A stretch of 53,422 nucleotides of DNA from Roseomonas sp. (GTDB lineage Bacteria > Pseudomonadota > Alphaproteobacteria > Acetobacterales > Acetobacteraceae). Where the stretch lies: the NCBI GenBank assembly GCA_020249435.1, contig JADCFQ010000028.1, positions 1 through 53,422 on the forward strand, given 5' to 3'. The position numbers and the translations under genes are program-made. The notes below the pieces were generated by a model, which worked only from the letters and a program-made list of their open reading frames with translations, was not told the origin of the DNA and did not search any database. Positions 9,877 through 17,567 of this stretch are shown in pieces. The stretch's first letter is position 1. Each line of letters opens with the position of its first letter.

Positions 9877-10605
9877 TCAGAACAGTGCGCGGGTCACGCC
9901 GCTGCGTAAGACATCTTCGGCGTGTTGCAGATCAGCGGGCGTGGACAAATGAAACCAAACGCCATCATGCACCAGCCCGTAAAGCCGCCCGGCTTCAATC
10001 GCGCGATTGTAAAGCCTGTTCAGGCTGAAGGCGCCGCCTGGTGCGCCTTCAAACAGCGCGGGTGAGAGGATTTGCACGCCCCCGAAAAGATAGGGCGACA
10101 CCTCGCCTTCTTCCAGGCGGCGCAGCAGGCCAAGCGGGTCAAGCATGAAATCGCCGCGCCCGACCTCGCCCGCGATTTGCGCAGTGCGGATCAGCAACAA
10201 CAGCCCATCCATGCGTTCAGGATCGAAGGCGGCGGCGAGGCGCTTGAGCGCAGGGTGCGGGCCATCCAGCCAGAAGGCATCGCCATTCACCACGGCAAAG
10301 GGCGCATCGCCCAAAGCGGGCAAGGCGCGCGCCACACCGCCGCCGGTCTCGAGCAGTGTTTCCTCGCGTTGTAGCGTGATGCGCGGCGCGCTGCGGGCGG
10401 CGACACAGGCGGCGACCTGATCCGCCAGCCAATGCGCATTCACCACCGCATCGGTCACCCCGGAATCCGTCAGCCGATCCAGCGCGTGATCCAGCAGGCT
10501 CCGCCCCGCCAAGGGCAGCAGGGGTTTTGGCATGGCGTCCGATAGCGGGCGCATGCGCGTGCCAAGGCCGGCCGCCAGAACCATGGCGCGGGTAAGGGTG
10601 ATCAT
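9877..10605 (-). CDS. murU: N-acetylmuramate alpha-1-phosphate uridylyltransferase (MurU-type nucleotidyltransferase)
   Basis: The protein belongs to the sugar-1-phosphate nucleotidyltransferase family (242 residues). The nucleotide-binding signature AAGLGTRMRPLSD and the Lys motif MPKPLLPLAGRSLL are at the N-terminus, and VVNGDAFW supplies the metal-binding Asp. MurU makes UDP-MurNAc from MurNAc-1-phosphate in the recycling route that bypasses de novo synthesis. The gene directly following a kinase of the AmgK family, with an ATGA overlap (10602-10605), strongly supports that role over a mannose-1-phosphate guanylyltransferase, which is the usual automatic label. An upstream in-frame start at 10668 would add 21 residues unlike the family and was rejected. 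Confidence 0.87.
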   Translation of the reverse strand: MITLTRAMVLAAGLGTRMRPLSDAMPKPLLPLAGRSLLDHALDRLTDSGVTDAVVNAHWLADQVAACVAARSAPRITLQREETLLETGGGVARALPALGDAPFAVVNGDAFWLDGPHPALKRLAAAFDPERMDGLLLLIRTAQIAGEVGRGDFMLDPLGLLRRLEEGEVSPYLFGGVQILSPALFEGAPGGAFSLNRLYNRAIEAGRLYGLVHDGVWFHLSTPADLQHAEDVLRSGVTRALF

Positions 10606-11585
10606 GCAGGCTCCTTCGCCGGATCGGGATTGCGGCGCAAGTGGCGCAGCAGGGCAGCATCCAACCACAGGCGTAGCGGTGCGGTTGCGGGGTGTTCCAG
10701 CGCCTCATCCAAAAGCCGCCAGCAGCGCGGCCCATGCACAAGGTAGTGGGGCTTATTGTCGCGGCGCGAAAGCCGCACCCAAAGCGCCGCCACGCGCAAA
10801 TGGCGCTGCGCGGCTGAGGCGGCCATGGCGGCGGTGAAATCCTCCCGCACCAAGCCAGGCCGCGCGGCGAAATAGCGTTCAATCGCCGCATCACGTGCGG
10901 CTGGCGCCACATCGCGCCGCGCATCCTGCACGAGTGAGACCAGATCATAGGCCGGGTGCCCAAGCCCGGCATCCTGGAAATCGAGCAAGCCGGTGCGCCG
11001 GGCGCCCGTGCGTGCCTCAAGCCGCATGAGATTAGCCGGGAAGTAATCGCGATGCACAAAGCCTTGCGTACTGGCGAAGGGGGCGAGCATGGCGCGCAGC
11101 GCATCATCAAGCCCGGCGCGCAGATCATCACCGGGCGGGCTTCCCATCATCGCCGGCCACCACCAATCAAGAAAGGTCGCCGCCGTCGCCCGCGCCATGG
11201 CTGCTGCATCCCAGGCGGGCAGGCCGGGCGGTGGCGCTGCTTCATGCAGGGCGGCCAGGGTTTCAGCCGCTTCGGCGTAAAGCATCGGCGCATCCGCCCC
11301 GCTATCCAGCAAAGCCGCATGGGTGGCGTCGCCGAAATCCTCCAGCAGCACCAGCCCGGCTGTGGGATCGGCGGCAATGATCTCGGGCGCGGAAAGCCCA
11401 AGGCCCAGAATATGGCCGGCAATGGCGATGAAGGGGCGGGTGTTTTCCGGCGGCGGTGCTTCCATCAACAGCGCCGGGCGCGGCCCGCCCAATAGCCGCG
11501 TATAGCGCCGGGCGGAGGCGTCTGAGGGCAAGGGGGCAAGCTGCGCCCCGCCAAAACCGGCGCTTGTCAGAAAAGCGACGGTCAT
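10602..11585 (-). CDS. amgK: anomeric MurNAc/GlcNAc kinase AmgK (aminoglycoside phosphotransferase fold)
   Basis: This 327-residue protein has the APH/choline-kinase fold: LVLLEDFGD hinge, catalytic loop FVHRDYFPANLM (HxDxxxxN) and LLDFQDAGLGHPAYDL with the metal-binding Asp. AmgK phosphorylates the anomeric carbon of MurNAc, and its product is the substrate of MurU next door. The start at ATG 11585 overlaps the tsaE stop by ATGA; a longer frame to 11750 has shadow-like composition. The tsaE-amgK-murU order is frequent in alphaproteobacteria, where the kinase is often annotated only as a phosphotransferase. Confidence 0.87.
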   Translation of the reverse strand: MTVAFLTSAGFGGAQLAPLPSDASARRYTRLLGGPRPALLMEAPPPENTRPFIAIAGHILGLGLSAPEIIAADPTAGLVLLEDFGDATHAALLDSGADAPMLYAEAAETLAALHEAAPPPGLPAWDAAAMARATAATFLDWWWPAMMGSPPGDDLRAGLDDALRAMLAPFASTQGFVHRDYFPANLMRLEARTGARRTGLLDFQDAGLGHPAYDLVSLVQDARRDVAPAARDAAIERYFAARPGLVREDFTAAMAASAAQRHLRVAALWVRLSRRDNKPHYLVHGPRCWRLLDEALEHPATAPLRLWLDAALLRHLRRNPDPAKEPA

Positions 11586-12034
11586 GGGCGCAAGCCTTCC
11601 AGCCTGGCATCCCAACCGCGCAGCACCACATGGCGCGCTTCCTCGGCGGCGCCATGGGTCAAATGGATGTACAGCGCATCGCCGGGCGTCAGCGGCCCCA
11701 GCCTTTCGGGCCATTCGACCAGCACAATCCCCTCTCGCGCTTCGTCCCACCCCAATTCCGCCAGCCCATCGGGGCCGGACAGGCGATACAGGTCAAAATG
11801 ATGCGCGGGGCCACAGGGCAGATCGTAGCTTTGCACCAAGGTGAAGGTCGGGCTTGGCACTTCAAGTGCGGGGTCGGCTGTGGCGGCGCGCAGCAGGGCG
11901 CGGGCAAAGGCGCTTTTGCCGGCGCCAAGGGGGCCATCCAGCAGCACCGCATCACCAGGGCGCAGCATTGGCGCCAGCCGCGCCGCAAGTGCTTCCGTCG
12001 CCGCCAGATCGGGCAGATCCAAGGCAATTTCCAC
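11582..12034 (-). CDS. tsaE: tRNA threonylcarbamoyladenosine biosynthesis ATPase TsaE
   Basis: TsaE is the small ATPase that works with TsaB, TsaD and TsaC in forming t6A37 on ANN-decoding tRNAs. The 150-residue protein has Walker A GPLGAGKSAFARALLR near residue 40, then SPTFTLVQSYD, HHFDLYRL and the late VEWPERLG motif, all diagnostic. The start is GTG at 12034, with a GGGGGA-rich stretch upstream. It is the first gene of the five-gene minus-strand operon and is divergent from the ferredoxin reductase across 84 bases, so the operon promoter must lie in 12035-12118. Confidence 0.95.
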   Translation of the reverse strand: MEIALDLPDLAATEALAARLAPMLRPGDAVLLDGPLGAGKSAFARALLRAATADPALEVPSPTFTLVQSYDLPCGPAHHFDLYRLSGPDGLAELGWDEAREGIVLVEWPERLGPLTPGDALYIHLTHGAAEEARHVVLRGWDARLEGLRP

Positions 12035-12064
12035 CGGCCCTTGGTCCCCCTTTCCGTCAAAGCT

Positions 12065-12092
12065 TTGACCAATACGAAGTTCCGTCTATCAC
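12065..12092 (+). promoter_or_regulatory. predicted sigma70-type promoter of the ferredoxin reductase gene
   Basis: Plus strand -35 TTGACC (12065-12070), 16-base spacer, -10 TATCAC (12087-12092), with the ATG at 12119. It lies in the divergent tsaE/reductase intergenic region. The match is good but not experimentally supported. Confidence 0.4.
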
Positions 12093-12118
12093 GCCCCCCT
12101 GGATTCGGGGGAGAGCCC

Positions 12119-13138
12119 ATGCCGGCCGAGATTGAAACCGATGTCGCGATTATTGGCGCGGGCCCTGTCGGGCTTTTCGCGGTGTTTGAATGCGGCATGC
12201 TGCGCATGAAATCCGTGGTGATTGACGCCTTGGAAGCGATTGGCGGGCAATGCACGGCGCTTTATCCGGAAAAGCCGATTTTCGATATCCCCGCCCATCC
12301 GCAAATCGCCGCCGCTGATCTGATCGGCCAGTTGGAAGCTCAGGCCGCGCCCTTCGCGCCGCAATATCTGTTTGGCCGCCGTGTGGAGACACTGCGCCAG
12401 GAAGGCAGTACTTTGGTGCTGGGTACCTCGGCGGGTGACACTATTCGCGCCAAGGCCGTGATCCTGGCCGCAGGTGCGGGCGCCTTTGGCCCCAATCGCC
12501 CACCCTTGGCCGGGCTTGCCGGCTACGAAGCCTCGGGCGCGGTGCGCTATATGGTGGCGAAGCGGGAAGAATTTCGCGGCAAGCGCGTGGTGATTGCGGG
12601 CGGCGGTGATTCCGCCGTGGATTGGGCGCTGTCACTCAAGGATATCGCGGCCAAGGTCGTCGTGGTGCATCGCCGCCCCAAATTCCGCGCCGCGCCAGAA
12701 ACCGCCGCGCAATTGGAAGCCGCCGCCGCGCGGGGAGAGGTGGAAATGGCCATCCCCTACCAATTGCACGGCCTGAAGGGTGATGGCGCCAAGCTGGAAG
12801 CGGTGGAATTGGCAACACTGCAAGGCGAAACCCGGAATGTGCCGGCGGATCATCTGCTCGCGTTTTTCGGGCTTTCCATGGATTTGGGCCCAATCGCCGA
12901 TTGGGGGCTTGGGCTGGAACGGAGCCATGTCAGCGTCACACCTTCAACCTGCGAGACGAATATCCCCGGCGTCTATGCCATTGGCGATATAGCCACATAT
13001 CCCGGCAAGCTGAAGCTGATCCTGCAAGGGTTTTCTGAGGCCGCCATGGCAGCCCATGCCATCCATCCGCGCGTCTTCCCCGATACCGCGCTGCATTTCG
13101 AATATTCCACGAGCAAGGGCGTCCCGGGCGCGGCATGA
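12119..13138 (+). CDS. ferredoxin/flavodoxin-NADP+ reductase, thioredoxin-reductase-like
   Basis: This FAD/NADPH oxidoreductase has 339 residues. The FAD-binding GAGPVG is at about 12-17, then GGQCTALYPEKPIFDIPAHPQI, the NADPH-binding GGGDSAVDWAL, and the C-terminal IPGVYAIGDIATYPGKLKLI that completes the FAD site. It lacks the CxxC redox pair of true thioredoxin reductases, which places it in the TrxR-like FNR group that reduces ferredoxin or flavodoxin. The start is ATG 12119; an open frame extends far upstream, but only in antisense-like sequence overlapping tsaE. A SCO-family gene follows after seven bases and may be co-transcribed. Confidence 0.9.
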   Translation: MPAEIETDVAIIGAGPVGLFAVFECGMLRMKSVVIDALEAIGGQCTALYPEKPIFDIPAHPQIAAADLIGQLEAQAAPFAPQYLFGRRVETLRQEGSTLVLGTSAGDTIRAKAVILAAGAGAFGPNRPPLAGLAGYEASGAVRYMVAKREEFRGKRVVIAGGGDSAVDWALSLKDIAAKVVVVHRRPKFRAAPETAAQLEAAAARGEVEMAIPYQLHGLKGDGAKLEAVELATLQGETRNVPADHLLAFFGLSMDLGPIADWGLGLERSHVSVTPSTCETNIPGVYAIGDIATYPGKLKLILQGFSEAAMAAHAIHPRVFPDTALHFEYSTSKGVPGAA

Positions 13139-13145
13139 GCATCAC

Positions 13146-13820
13146 ATGCTGAAAATGATCCGCATTTTTGCCTTTCTGCTGCTCGCGATTCTCGGCGGGC
13201 TTTGGGGGCTCGCCTGGTATCTGCGCGCCCCGAATGAGACGATGGGGGATGCCTTCCTTCGGCAATTGGCGCAATTCGGGGGCGCGGATATGCCGGCACC
13301 CTCGGCAGGGGGCGTGCAATTGCCGCAAGGTATCGCACTTGGCGGGGCCTTCAGCTTGCAGGACCATACCGGCCAGCGCGTCACGGAACGCGCCTTTGCG
13401 GGCAAGCTTGGCCTGATCTATTTCGGCTTCACCTATTGCCCGGATGTCTGCCCAACCGAATTGGGGCTGATGGCATCAGCGCTTGATCTATTGGGGCCAG
13501 ATGCAGCGCGCGTGCTGCCGGTGCTGATCACCATCGACCCGGCGCGCGACACGCCTGAAGCCTTGGCCGATTACGTTTCCCGTTTTCATCCGGCGCTGAG
13601 GGGTTTTACCGGTACGGATGAGGAAATCGCCACCGCCGCGCGCGCCTTTCGTGTCTATTACCGCAAGGTCAATCCGCCAGGTGCCAGCGATTACCTGATG
13701 GATCATTCATCCTTCATCTATCTGGTCGGCCCTGATGGCCGCGTGCGCCAGCTTTTCCGCCCCAATACGCCGCCCGAGACCATTGCCGCAGCGATCAAGG
13801 GGCAGCTACGCCAGCTTTAG
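13146..13820 (+). CDS. SCO1/SenC family copper-binding protein
   Basis: This thioredoxin-like metallochaperone usually delivers copper to the CuA centre of cytochrome c oxidase or guards against oxidative stress. Residues 5-26 form an N-terminal membrane anchor. The copper ligands are present: FTYCPDVCP (Cys98 and Cys102) and the distal His187 in YLMDHSSFIYLV. The total of 224 residues is normal. There are no cox genes in the window, so the partner oxidase is elsewhere. ATG 13146 follows the reductase stop by seven bases; longer forms that start inside the reductase were rejected. Confidence 0.93.
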   Translation: MLKMIRIFAFLLLAILGGLWGLAWYLRAPNETMGDAFLRQLAQFGGADMPAPSAGGVQLPQGIALGGAFSLQDHTGQRVTERAFAGKLGLIYFGFTYCPDVCPTELGLMASALDLLGPDAARVLPVLITIDPARDTPEALADYVSRFHPALRGFTGTDEEIATAARAFRVYYRKVNPPGASDYLMDHSSFIYLVGPDGRVRQLFRPNTPPETIAAAIKGQLRQL

Positions 13821-13911
13821 GCCCGCCCCCGGCTTTCAAAGCGAAAATTCTTCTGCTAGCCTTCCTTCACCGTCGAGCCGAAAAAAATTCGGAAGCAAAA
13901 AGGGATGCTGG

Positions 13912-14193
13912 ATGGAAAACGACTTCAGTGAGCGCGAAGGCAGTGCCGAACGCGGCGCCGCCGGAAACCCAAGACATACCAGAAGATTATCGGACAAGAT
14001 CCTGATCGCCTTCCACCATGCCTGCGACCAGTCTGATTTCGATGTGGCGAATGATCTGCTGGTCATTCTGGAAAAGATGCTGAAGCGGCCGAGCGCTGGT
14101 TCCGACAGCAATCGCCGCAAGAGCATCGAAAGCCTGGTCGCCGCGCATGAAAGGCTCTGGCTGCTGCGCCATCCTGAAGCGCGGGAAGGCTAA
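13912..14193 (+). CDS. small conserved-looking protein of unknown function
   Basis: The 93-residue protein is hydrophilic and charged at its N-terminus (MENDFSEREGSAERG). It continues with a helix-forming stretch, SDKILIAFHHACDQSDFDVANDLLVILEKML, and ends HERLWLLRHPEAREG. The helical pattern (HHACDQ..D...A..LL..LE.ML) resembles a single TPR-like hairpin, and I recall similar small proteins in alphaproteobacteria, but I assign no function. A GGATG-rich stretch precedes the ATG. The stop overlaps the convergent tRNA methyltransferase stop by four bases (14190-14193). The gap 13821-13911 shows no clear terminator. Confidence 0.65.
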   Translation: MENDFSEREGSAERGAAGNPRHTRRLSDKILIAFHHACDQSDFDVANDLLVILEKMLKRPSAGSDSNRRKSIESLVAAHERLWLLRHPEAREG

Positions 14194-14921
14194 TCAGCGC
14201 CAATCTGCGCTGCGTCACGCAGGATCGCCTCGGCGGCCTCGGTGAAGCGGCCATCGGCTTCGTGCAGCACAAGGCCGGGCAGGATTTTTGCCGGACTGCG
14301 CGCCCCCTTGCGGGCGCGGAGCAAGACGCGCTTGGCGGCAATGCCCGCGCGTGGCCAAAGCGGCAGCAATTCCACCGCACCGAAACCCGCATCGCGCATC
14401 GCGGCCACCGCCGCATCAAACCGCGCGGCGGGCAGGATCAGGCTCAGGCTGCCGCGTGGCGCAATGGCGGCGGCGAGAAACCCCACCCAATCGGCCAAGC
14501 CTGGCCCCGCTTCATGCGTCGCGGCGCGGCGAATGGCGCCCGGCGGCGGCGTCCCGCCTGGCCAATAGGGCGGATTGGCAAAGCCATGCGCCACGGGGCC
14601 AAGCGCGCGCGCCAGTGCCAGATCGGCGACATCCCCCTGTTCAATCTGCGCCGAGAGCCCGGCCCGCGCCGCATTCCCCCGCGCCAGCGCCACCATGGCG
14701 GCTTCGCGTTCCACGGCGCGAATCGCAAGCCCCGGCACGCGGGCGACCAGGCATAGAAAAGCCGCACCGCTGCCGGGGCCGGCTTCCAGCACGGTCTCTC
14801 CCGGTTTGGCCGGGACAAAGGCGGCCAGCAGCACCGCGTCCAAGCCGGCGCGAAACCCCTGGCGCGGTTGGCGTAGCGCAACCCGGCCATTCAGTAACTG
14901 ATCCTCGGTGAAATCGGTCAC
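14190..14921 (-). CDS. TrmN6-type tRNA (adenine-N6) methyltransferase
   Basis: This class I SAM-dependent methyltransferase has 243 residues. ETVLEAGPGSGAAFLCL is the SAM-binding motif I, and FANPPYWPGG carries the catalytic NPPY of amino-methylating enzymes. The N-terminal LLNGRVALRQPRQGFRAGLDAVLLAAF is typical of TrmN6/YfiC (tRNA1Val m6A37). Substrate specificity is inferred from family only. The start is GTG at 14921, overlapping the DUF2007 stop by GTGA, so the two genes are translationally coupled. Confidence 0.87.
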   Translation of the reverse strand: MTDFTEDQLLNGRVALRQPRQGFRAGLDAVLLAAFVPAKPGETVLEAGPGSGAAFLCLVARVPGLAIRAVEREAAMVALARGNAARAGLSAQIEQGDVADLALARALGPVAHGFANPPYWPGGTPPPGAIRRAATHEAGPGLADWVGFLAAAIAPRGSLSLILPAARFDAAVAAMRDAGFGAVELLPLWPRAGIAAKRVLLRARKGARSPAKILPGLVLHEADGRFTEAAEAILRDAAQIGAD

Positions 14922-15133
14922 AGCCCATCATCCTCACCCGCATCGCGCAGGATGCGTTCTGCTGCCGCCGCATCCTCATCGCGCACGGCAAGACGGCGCG
15001 GAAAGGCGCCAATACCGCCTTCCACGGCGCTGATATGCTGATCCAGCAGCACGGATTCGATGCCCGCATCCTTCAGCAAGGCTTGCAGGAAGCCAAGCCG
15101 GATCGGGTTATTGCTGCGCACCAGAACGCGCAT
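14918..15133 (-). CDS. DUF2007 family small protein
   Basis: The 71-residue protein is MRVLVRSNNPIRLGFLQALL followed by AVRDEDAAAAERILRDAGE, the compact ferredoxin-like fold of DUF2007, described as a putative signal-transducing or ligand-binding domain. The start ATG 15133 has a strong GGAGGAG upstream; a 27-codon longer frame was rejected. Its constant position between a TrmN-type methyltransferase and a divergent polyprenyl synthase is common in alphaproteobacteria as I recall. Function is unknown. The divergent promoters should lie in 15134-15216. Confidence 0.85.
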   Translation of the reverse strand: MRVLVRSNNPIRLGFLQALLKDAGIESVLLDQHISAVEGGIGAFPRRLAVRDEDAAAAERILRDAGEDDGL

Positions 15134-15216
15134 CGGGAAGTTCTCCTCCGGCCTCTTCGCTTGCCGGTCCGGCATGTGGCGCCTATGGTGCGCCGCGCAA
15201 TTCAAGGTGAGCAAGA

Positions 15217-16242
15217 GTGGATTTGGCGCCGCAGCACATGCCTGGCGAAGATCGCGGACGGGGGGAAGACGCCCTGACCGCCTTGACGGCGCTTGTCCAG
15301 GCGGATCTGGAAGCCTGCAACCGCCTGATCGTGGAGCGGATGCAAAGCCCGGTGGCGCTGATCCCGCAATTGGCGGCGCATCTTGTGGCCGCCGGCGGGA
15401 AAAGGCTTAGGCCCTTGCTGACTTTGGCGGCGGCGAAGCTTTGCGGCTATCAGGGCGAAAGGCATGTCTCATTGGCAGCCTGTGTGGAGTTCATCCATAC
15501 CGCGACGCTGTTGCATGATGATGTTGTGGATGAAAGCGCCCTTCGGCGCGGGCAGGCCAGCGCCAATGCGCTGTTTGGCAACAAGGCTTCGGTGCTGGTC
15601 GGCGATTTTCTGTTTGCCCGTGCCTTTCAATTGATGGTGGCGGATGGGTCGCTTGAGGTGCTGCGGATCCTGTCCACCGCCGCAGCGACGATTGCCGAGG
15701 GCGAGGTTCTGCAATTGATGACGCAGAATGATACCGCGACCACGGAAGACCAGTATCTGGCGGTGATTGAAGGCAAGACCGCCGCACTATTTGCCGCCGC
15801 GACCGAAGTGGGCGCCGTGATTGCGGATCGGCCCCGCGCGGAACAGGCGGCGCTTTGCGATTACGGCGGCGCGCTTGGTATCGCCTTCCAGCTGGTGGAT
15901 GACGCGCTGGATTACGCTGCCGATCAGGAAGCGCTTGGCAAGACAGTCGGCGATGATTTCCGTGAAGGGAAGATCACCCTGCCCGTTTTGCTCGCTTTCG
16001 CGCGCGGGAGCGAGGAAGAACGCGGTTTTTGGCGTCGTGTTCTGGAAGCAGGCGACCAGCAGGACGCTGATCTCGCGACCGCCATGGCACTGATGACGAA
16101 ATACGACACGATTGGTGAGACAATCGCCCGCGCACGGCGTTATGGCGACAAGGCGATTGCGGCTTTGGATGTTTTCGCCGACAGCACCGAACGTCGCGCC
16201 ATGGTGGAAGTGGTGCGGTTTTGCATTGATCGGGCGCGGTAG
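15217..16242 (+). CDS. ispB: all-trans polyprenyl diphosphate synthase (octaprenyl/decaprenyl type)
   Basis: This chain-elongating prenyltransferase makes the ubiquinone side chain from farnesyl diphosphate and IPP. The first Asp-rich motif is LLHDDVVDE (Asp101-105), the second QLVDDALDY (Asp228-232), with GGKRLRP at about 60-66 and GKTAALFAAA between them. Length 341 is usual. The product length (Q8, Q9 or Q10) cannot be read from sequence; Q10 would be expected in Acetobacteraceae. The start is GTG 15217, with AGGTGAG upstream; ATG 15238 is an alternative. It is divergent from DUF2007 and convergent with the O-antigen ligase-like gene at a four-base gap. Confidence 0.93.
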   Translation: MDLAPQHMPGEDRGRGEDALTALTALVQADLEACNRLIVERMQSPVALIPQLAAHLVAAGGKRLRPLLTLAAAKLCGYQGERHVSLAACVEFIHTATLLHDDVVDESALRRGQASANALFGNKASVLVGDFLFARAFQLMVADGSLEVLRILSTAAATIAEGEVLQLMTQNDTATTEDQYLAVIEGKTAALFAAATEVGAVIADRPRAEQAALCDYGGALGIAFQLVDDALDYAADQEALGKTVGDDFREGKITLPVLLAFARGSEEERGFWRRVLEAGDQQDADLATAMALMTKYDTIGETIARARRYGDKAIAALDVFADSTERRAMVEVVRFCIDRAR

Positions 16243-16246
16243 AGCG

Positions 16247-17428
16247 TCACGCCCGTCGCGGCACCAACGCCCAGGCCAGCATCGCGAGCAATAGGCTCGC
16301 GACCCACCAGGCCTGCCAAAGCCCGAAGGAAAGCATCCCCGTCACCGCGGCTGAGGCGAGCATCCCAGCGCCCACGGCCGGTGCGGCGCTGCGGGATGCC
16401 GCAACACCCAGCGCCAGCATCAGCGCGGCACCAATCAGCGCACCAATGCCGCCCAATTCCATCCAAAGTTGAAGCGCGCCATTATGCGGGTGCAGCGGCA
16501 TCAGTTCCGCATGCGGCTGAGTCACGAAATCGCGCAGCGCCGGCGCCTTGATGTTGAGCCGATCAAGCGTCGCGGCATCGGGCTTCGCGCGCCCGCCCGG
16601 CATGGCGCGGCTGGCTTCCAGGCCCCAGCCGGTGATCGGCTTTTCGGCAATGCGCTGTGCGGCGAAGTCCCAGATGACCAGCCGATGCACCGCTGAGGGC
16701 GGCAGGTTGGCCGAGGGGATTTGCGGGACCAATGCCACCAGGAACGGCATTAGCAGGATCACCAACGCCACCCCTGCCCCGACCAGCCTTGGCCCCAGGC
16801 GCGGTGCGGCAAGGCTGAGCAGCGCCGCGCCAAGCCCGGCAATTGTCGCGAGCCGCGCGGTTTCCCCCGGCAGCGCAATCAATACGCCAGCCCCCAGCGC
16901 CAGCAGCGCAGCGCGCGCGACCCAGGGCCAGGGCAGCGCAAATGCCATGGGCAGCAAAAGCGCCATCAGCGATGCCGCCGGCTTCAGCCCGAACATCAGC
17001 GCAGCCGGCACTTCCTTGAGCCCGCGCACAGCCGCGCGCAAAGCATTGCCGCTTTGCCAATCGCCAAAGGCCGCCGCGAGGCCAAGCACCAAGCCAAAAC
17101 CAATCCAGGACATCAGCCGCGCCCCTTGCGCCGCCCCTGCCGCGCCATGCGCCAGTAGCATCATCGTGGCGAGCGTCACGGCCAGCAGCGCGGCGCGCCC
17201 GGGCTCCGGCGCCCAAAGCGATGTAACTGCGCCCCAACCTGCCAGCAGCAGCCCAAGCAGCAGCACCGCGCCTTGCGGCAGGCCGGGCCGCCAGCCAGCG
17301 CGCCAGCCAAGGCCAAGCGTGATCGCCATGGGAATCAGTGCCAGCGGCGTCATGGCCTTGGATTGCAGCACCGCCACAAAGGGTGCGGCGAAAAGGCAGA
17401 TGGCGAGTGGTAGGCCGGGATGCGACAT
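16247..17428 (-). CDS. O-antigen ligase/polymerase-like membrane protein (Wzy_C family)
   Basis: The 393-residue protein is strongly hydrophobic, with about ten to twelve predicted membrane segments. A periplasmic loop near residues 245-330 carries WGLEASRAMPGG and the diagnostic PHNGALQLWMELGGIG of WaaL/Wzy proteins, where the His helps transfer a lipid-linked glycan. It could ligate O-antigen, or polymerise or ligate an exopolysaccharide. No glycosyltransferases or flippase lie nearby, so the substrate is open. It is divergent from the following Ntn-hydrolase-like gene across 17429-17567, which shows no clear consensus promoter. Confidence 0.85.
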   Translation of the reverse strand: MSHPGLPLAICLFAAPFVAVLQSKAMTPLALIPMAITLGLGWRAGWRPGLPQGAVLLLGLLLAGWGAVTSLWAPEPGRAALLAVTLATMMLLAHGAAGAAQGARLMSWIGFGLVLGLAAAFGDWQSGNALRAAVRGLKEVPAALMFGLKPAASLMALLLPMAFALPWPWVARAALLALGAGVLIALPGETARLATIAGLGAALLSLAAPRLGPRLVGAGVALVILLMPFLVALVPQIPSANLPPSAVHRLVIWDFAAQRIAEKPITGWGLEASRAMPGGRAKPDAATLDRLNIKAPALRDFVTQPHAELMPLHPHNGALQLWMELGGIGALIGAALMLALGVAASRSAAPAVGAGMLASAAVTGMLSFGLWQAWWVASLLLAMLAWALVPRRA

Positions 17429-17567
17429 TGCGGGGGCAATAGGCTAGATTGGCGCTTGTTGGAACTGTGCCTGCCCAAGCCCGGTAGGACGCAGATACAT
17501 TATATGACAAAGGGTACCGCGCAAATTTGGTATCTTTCACTAGGATGGACTTCAGGAGATCACGCGC

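Noticed and set aside
9877-10605. Mannose-1-phosphate guanylyltransferase
   Set aside because: The fold is shared, but the short length and direct coupling to an AmgK-type kinase fit MurU better.
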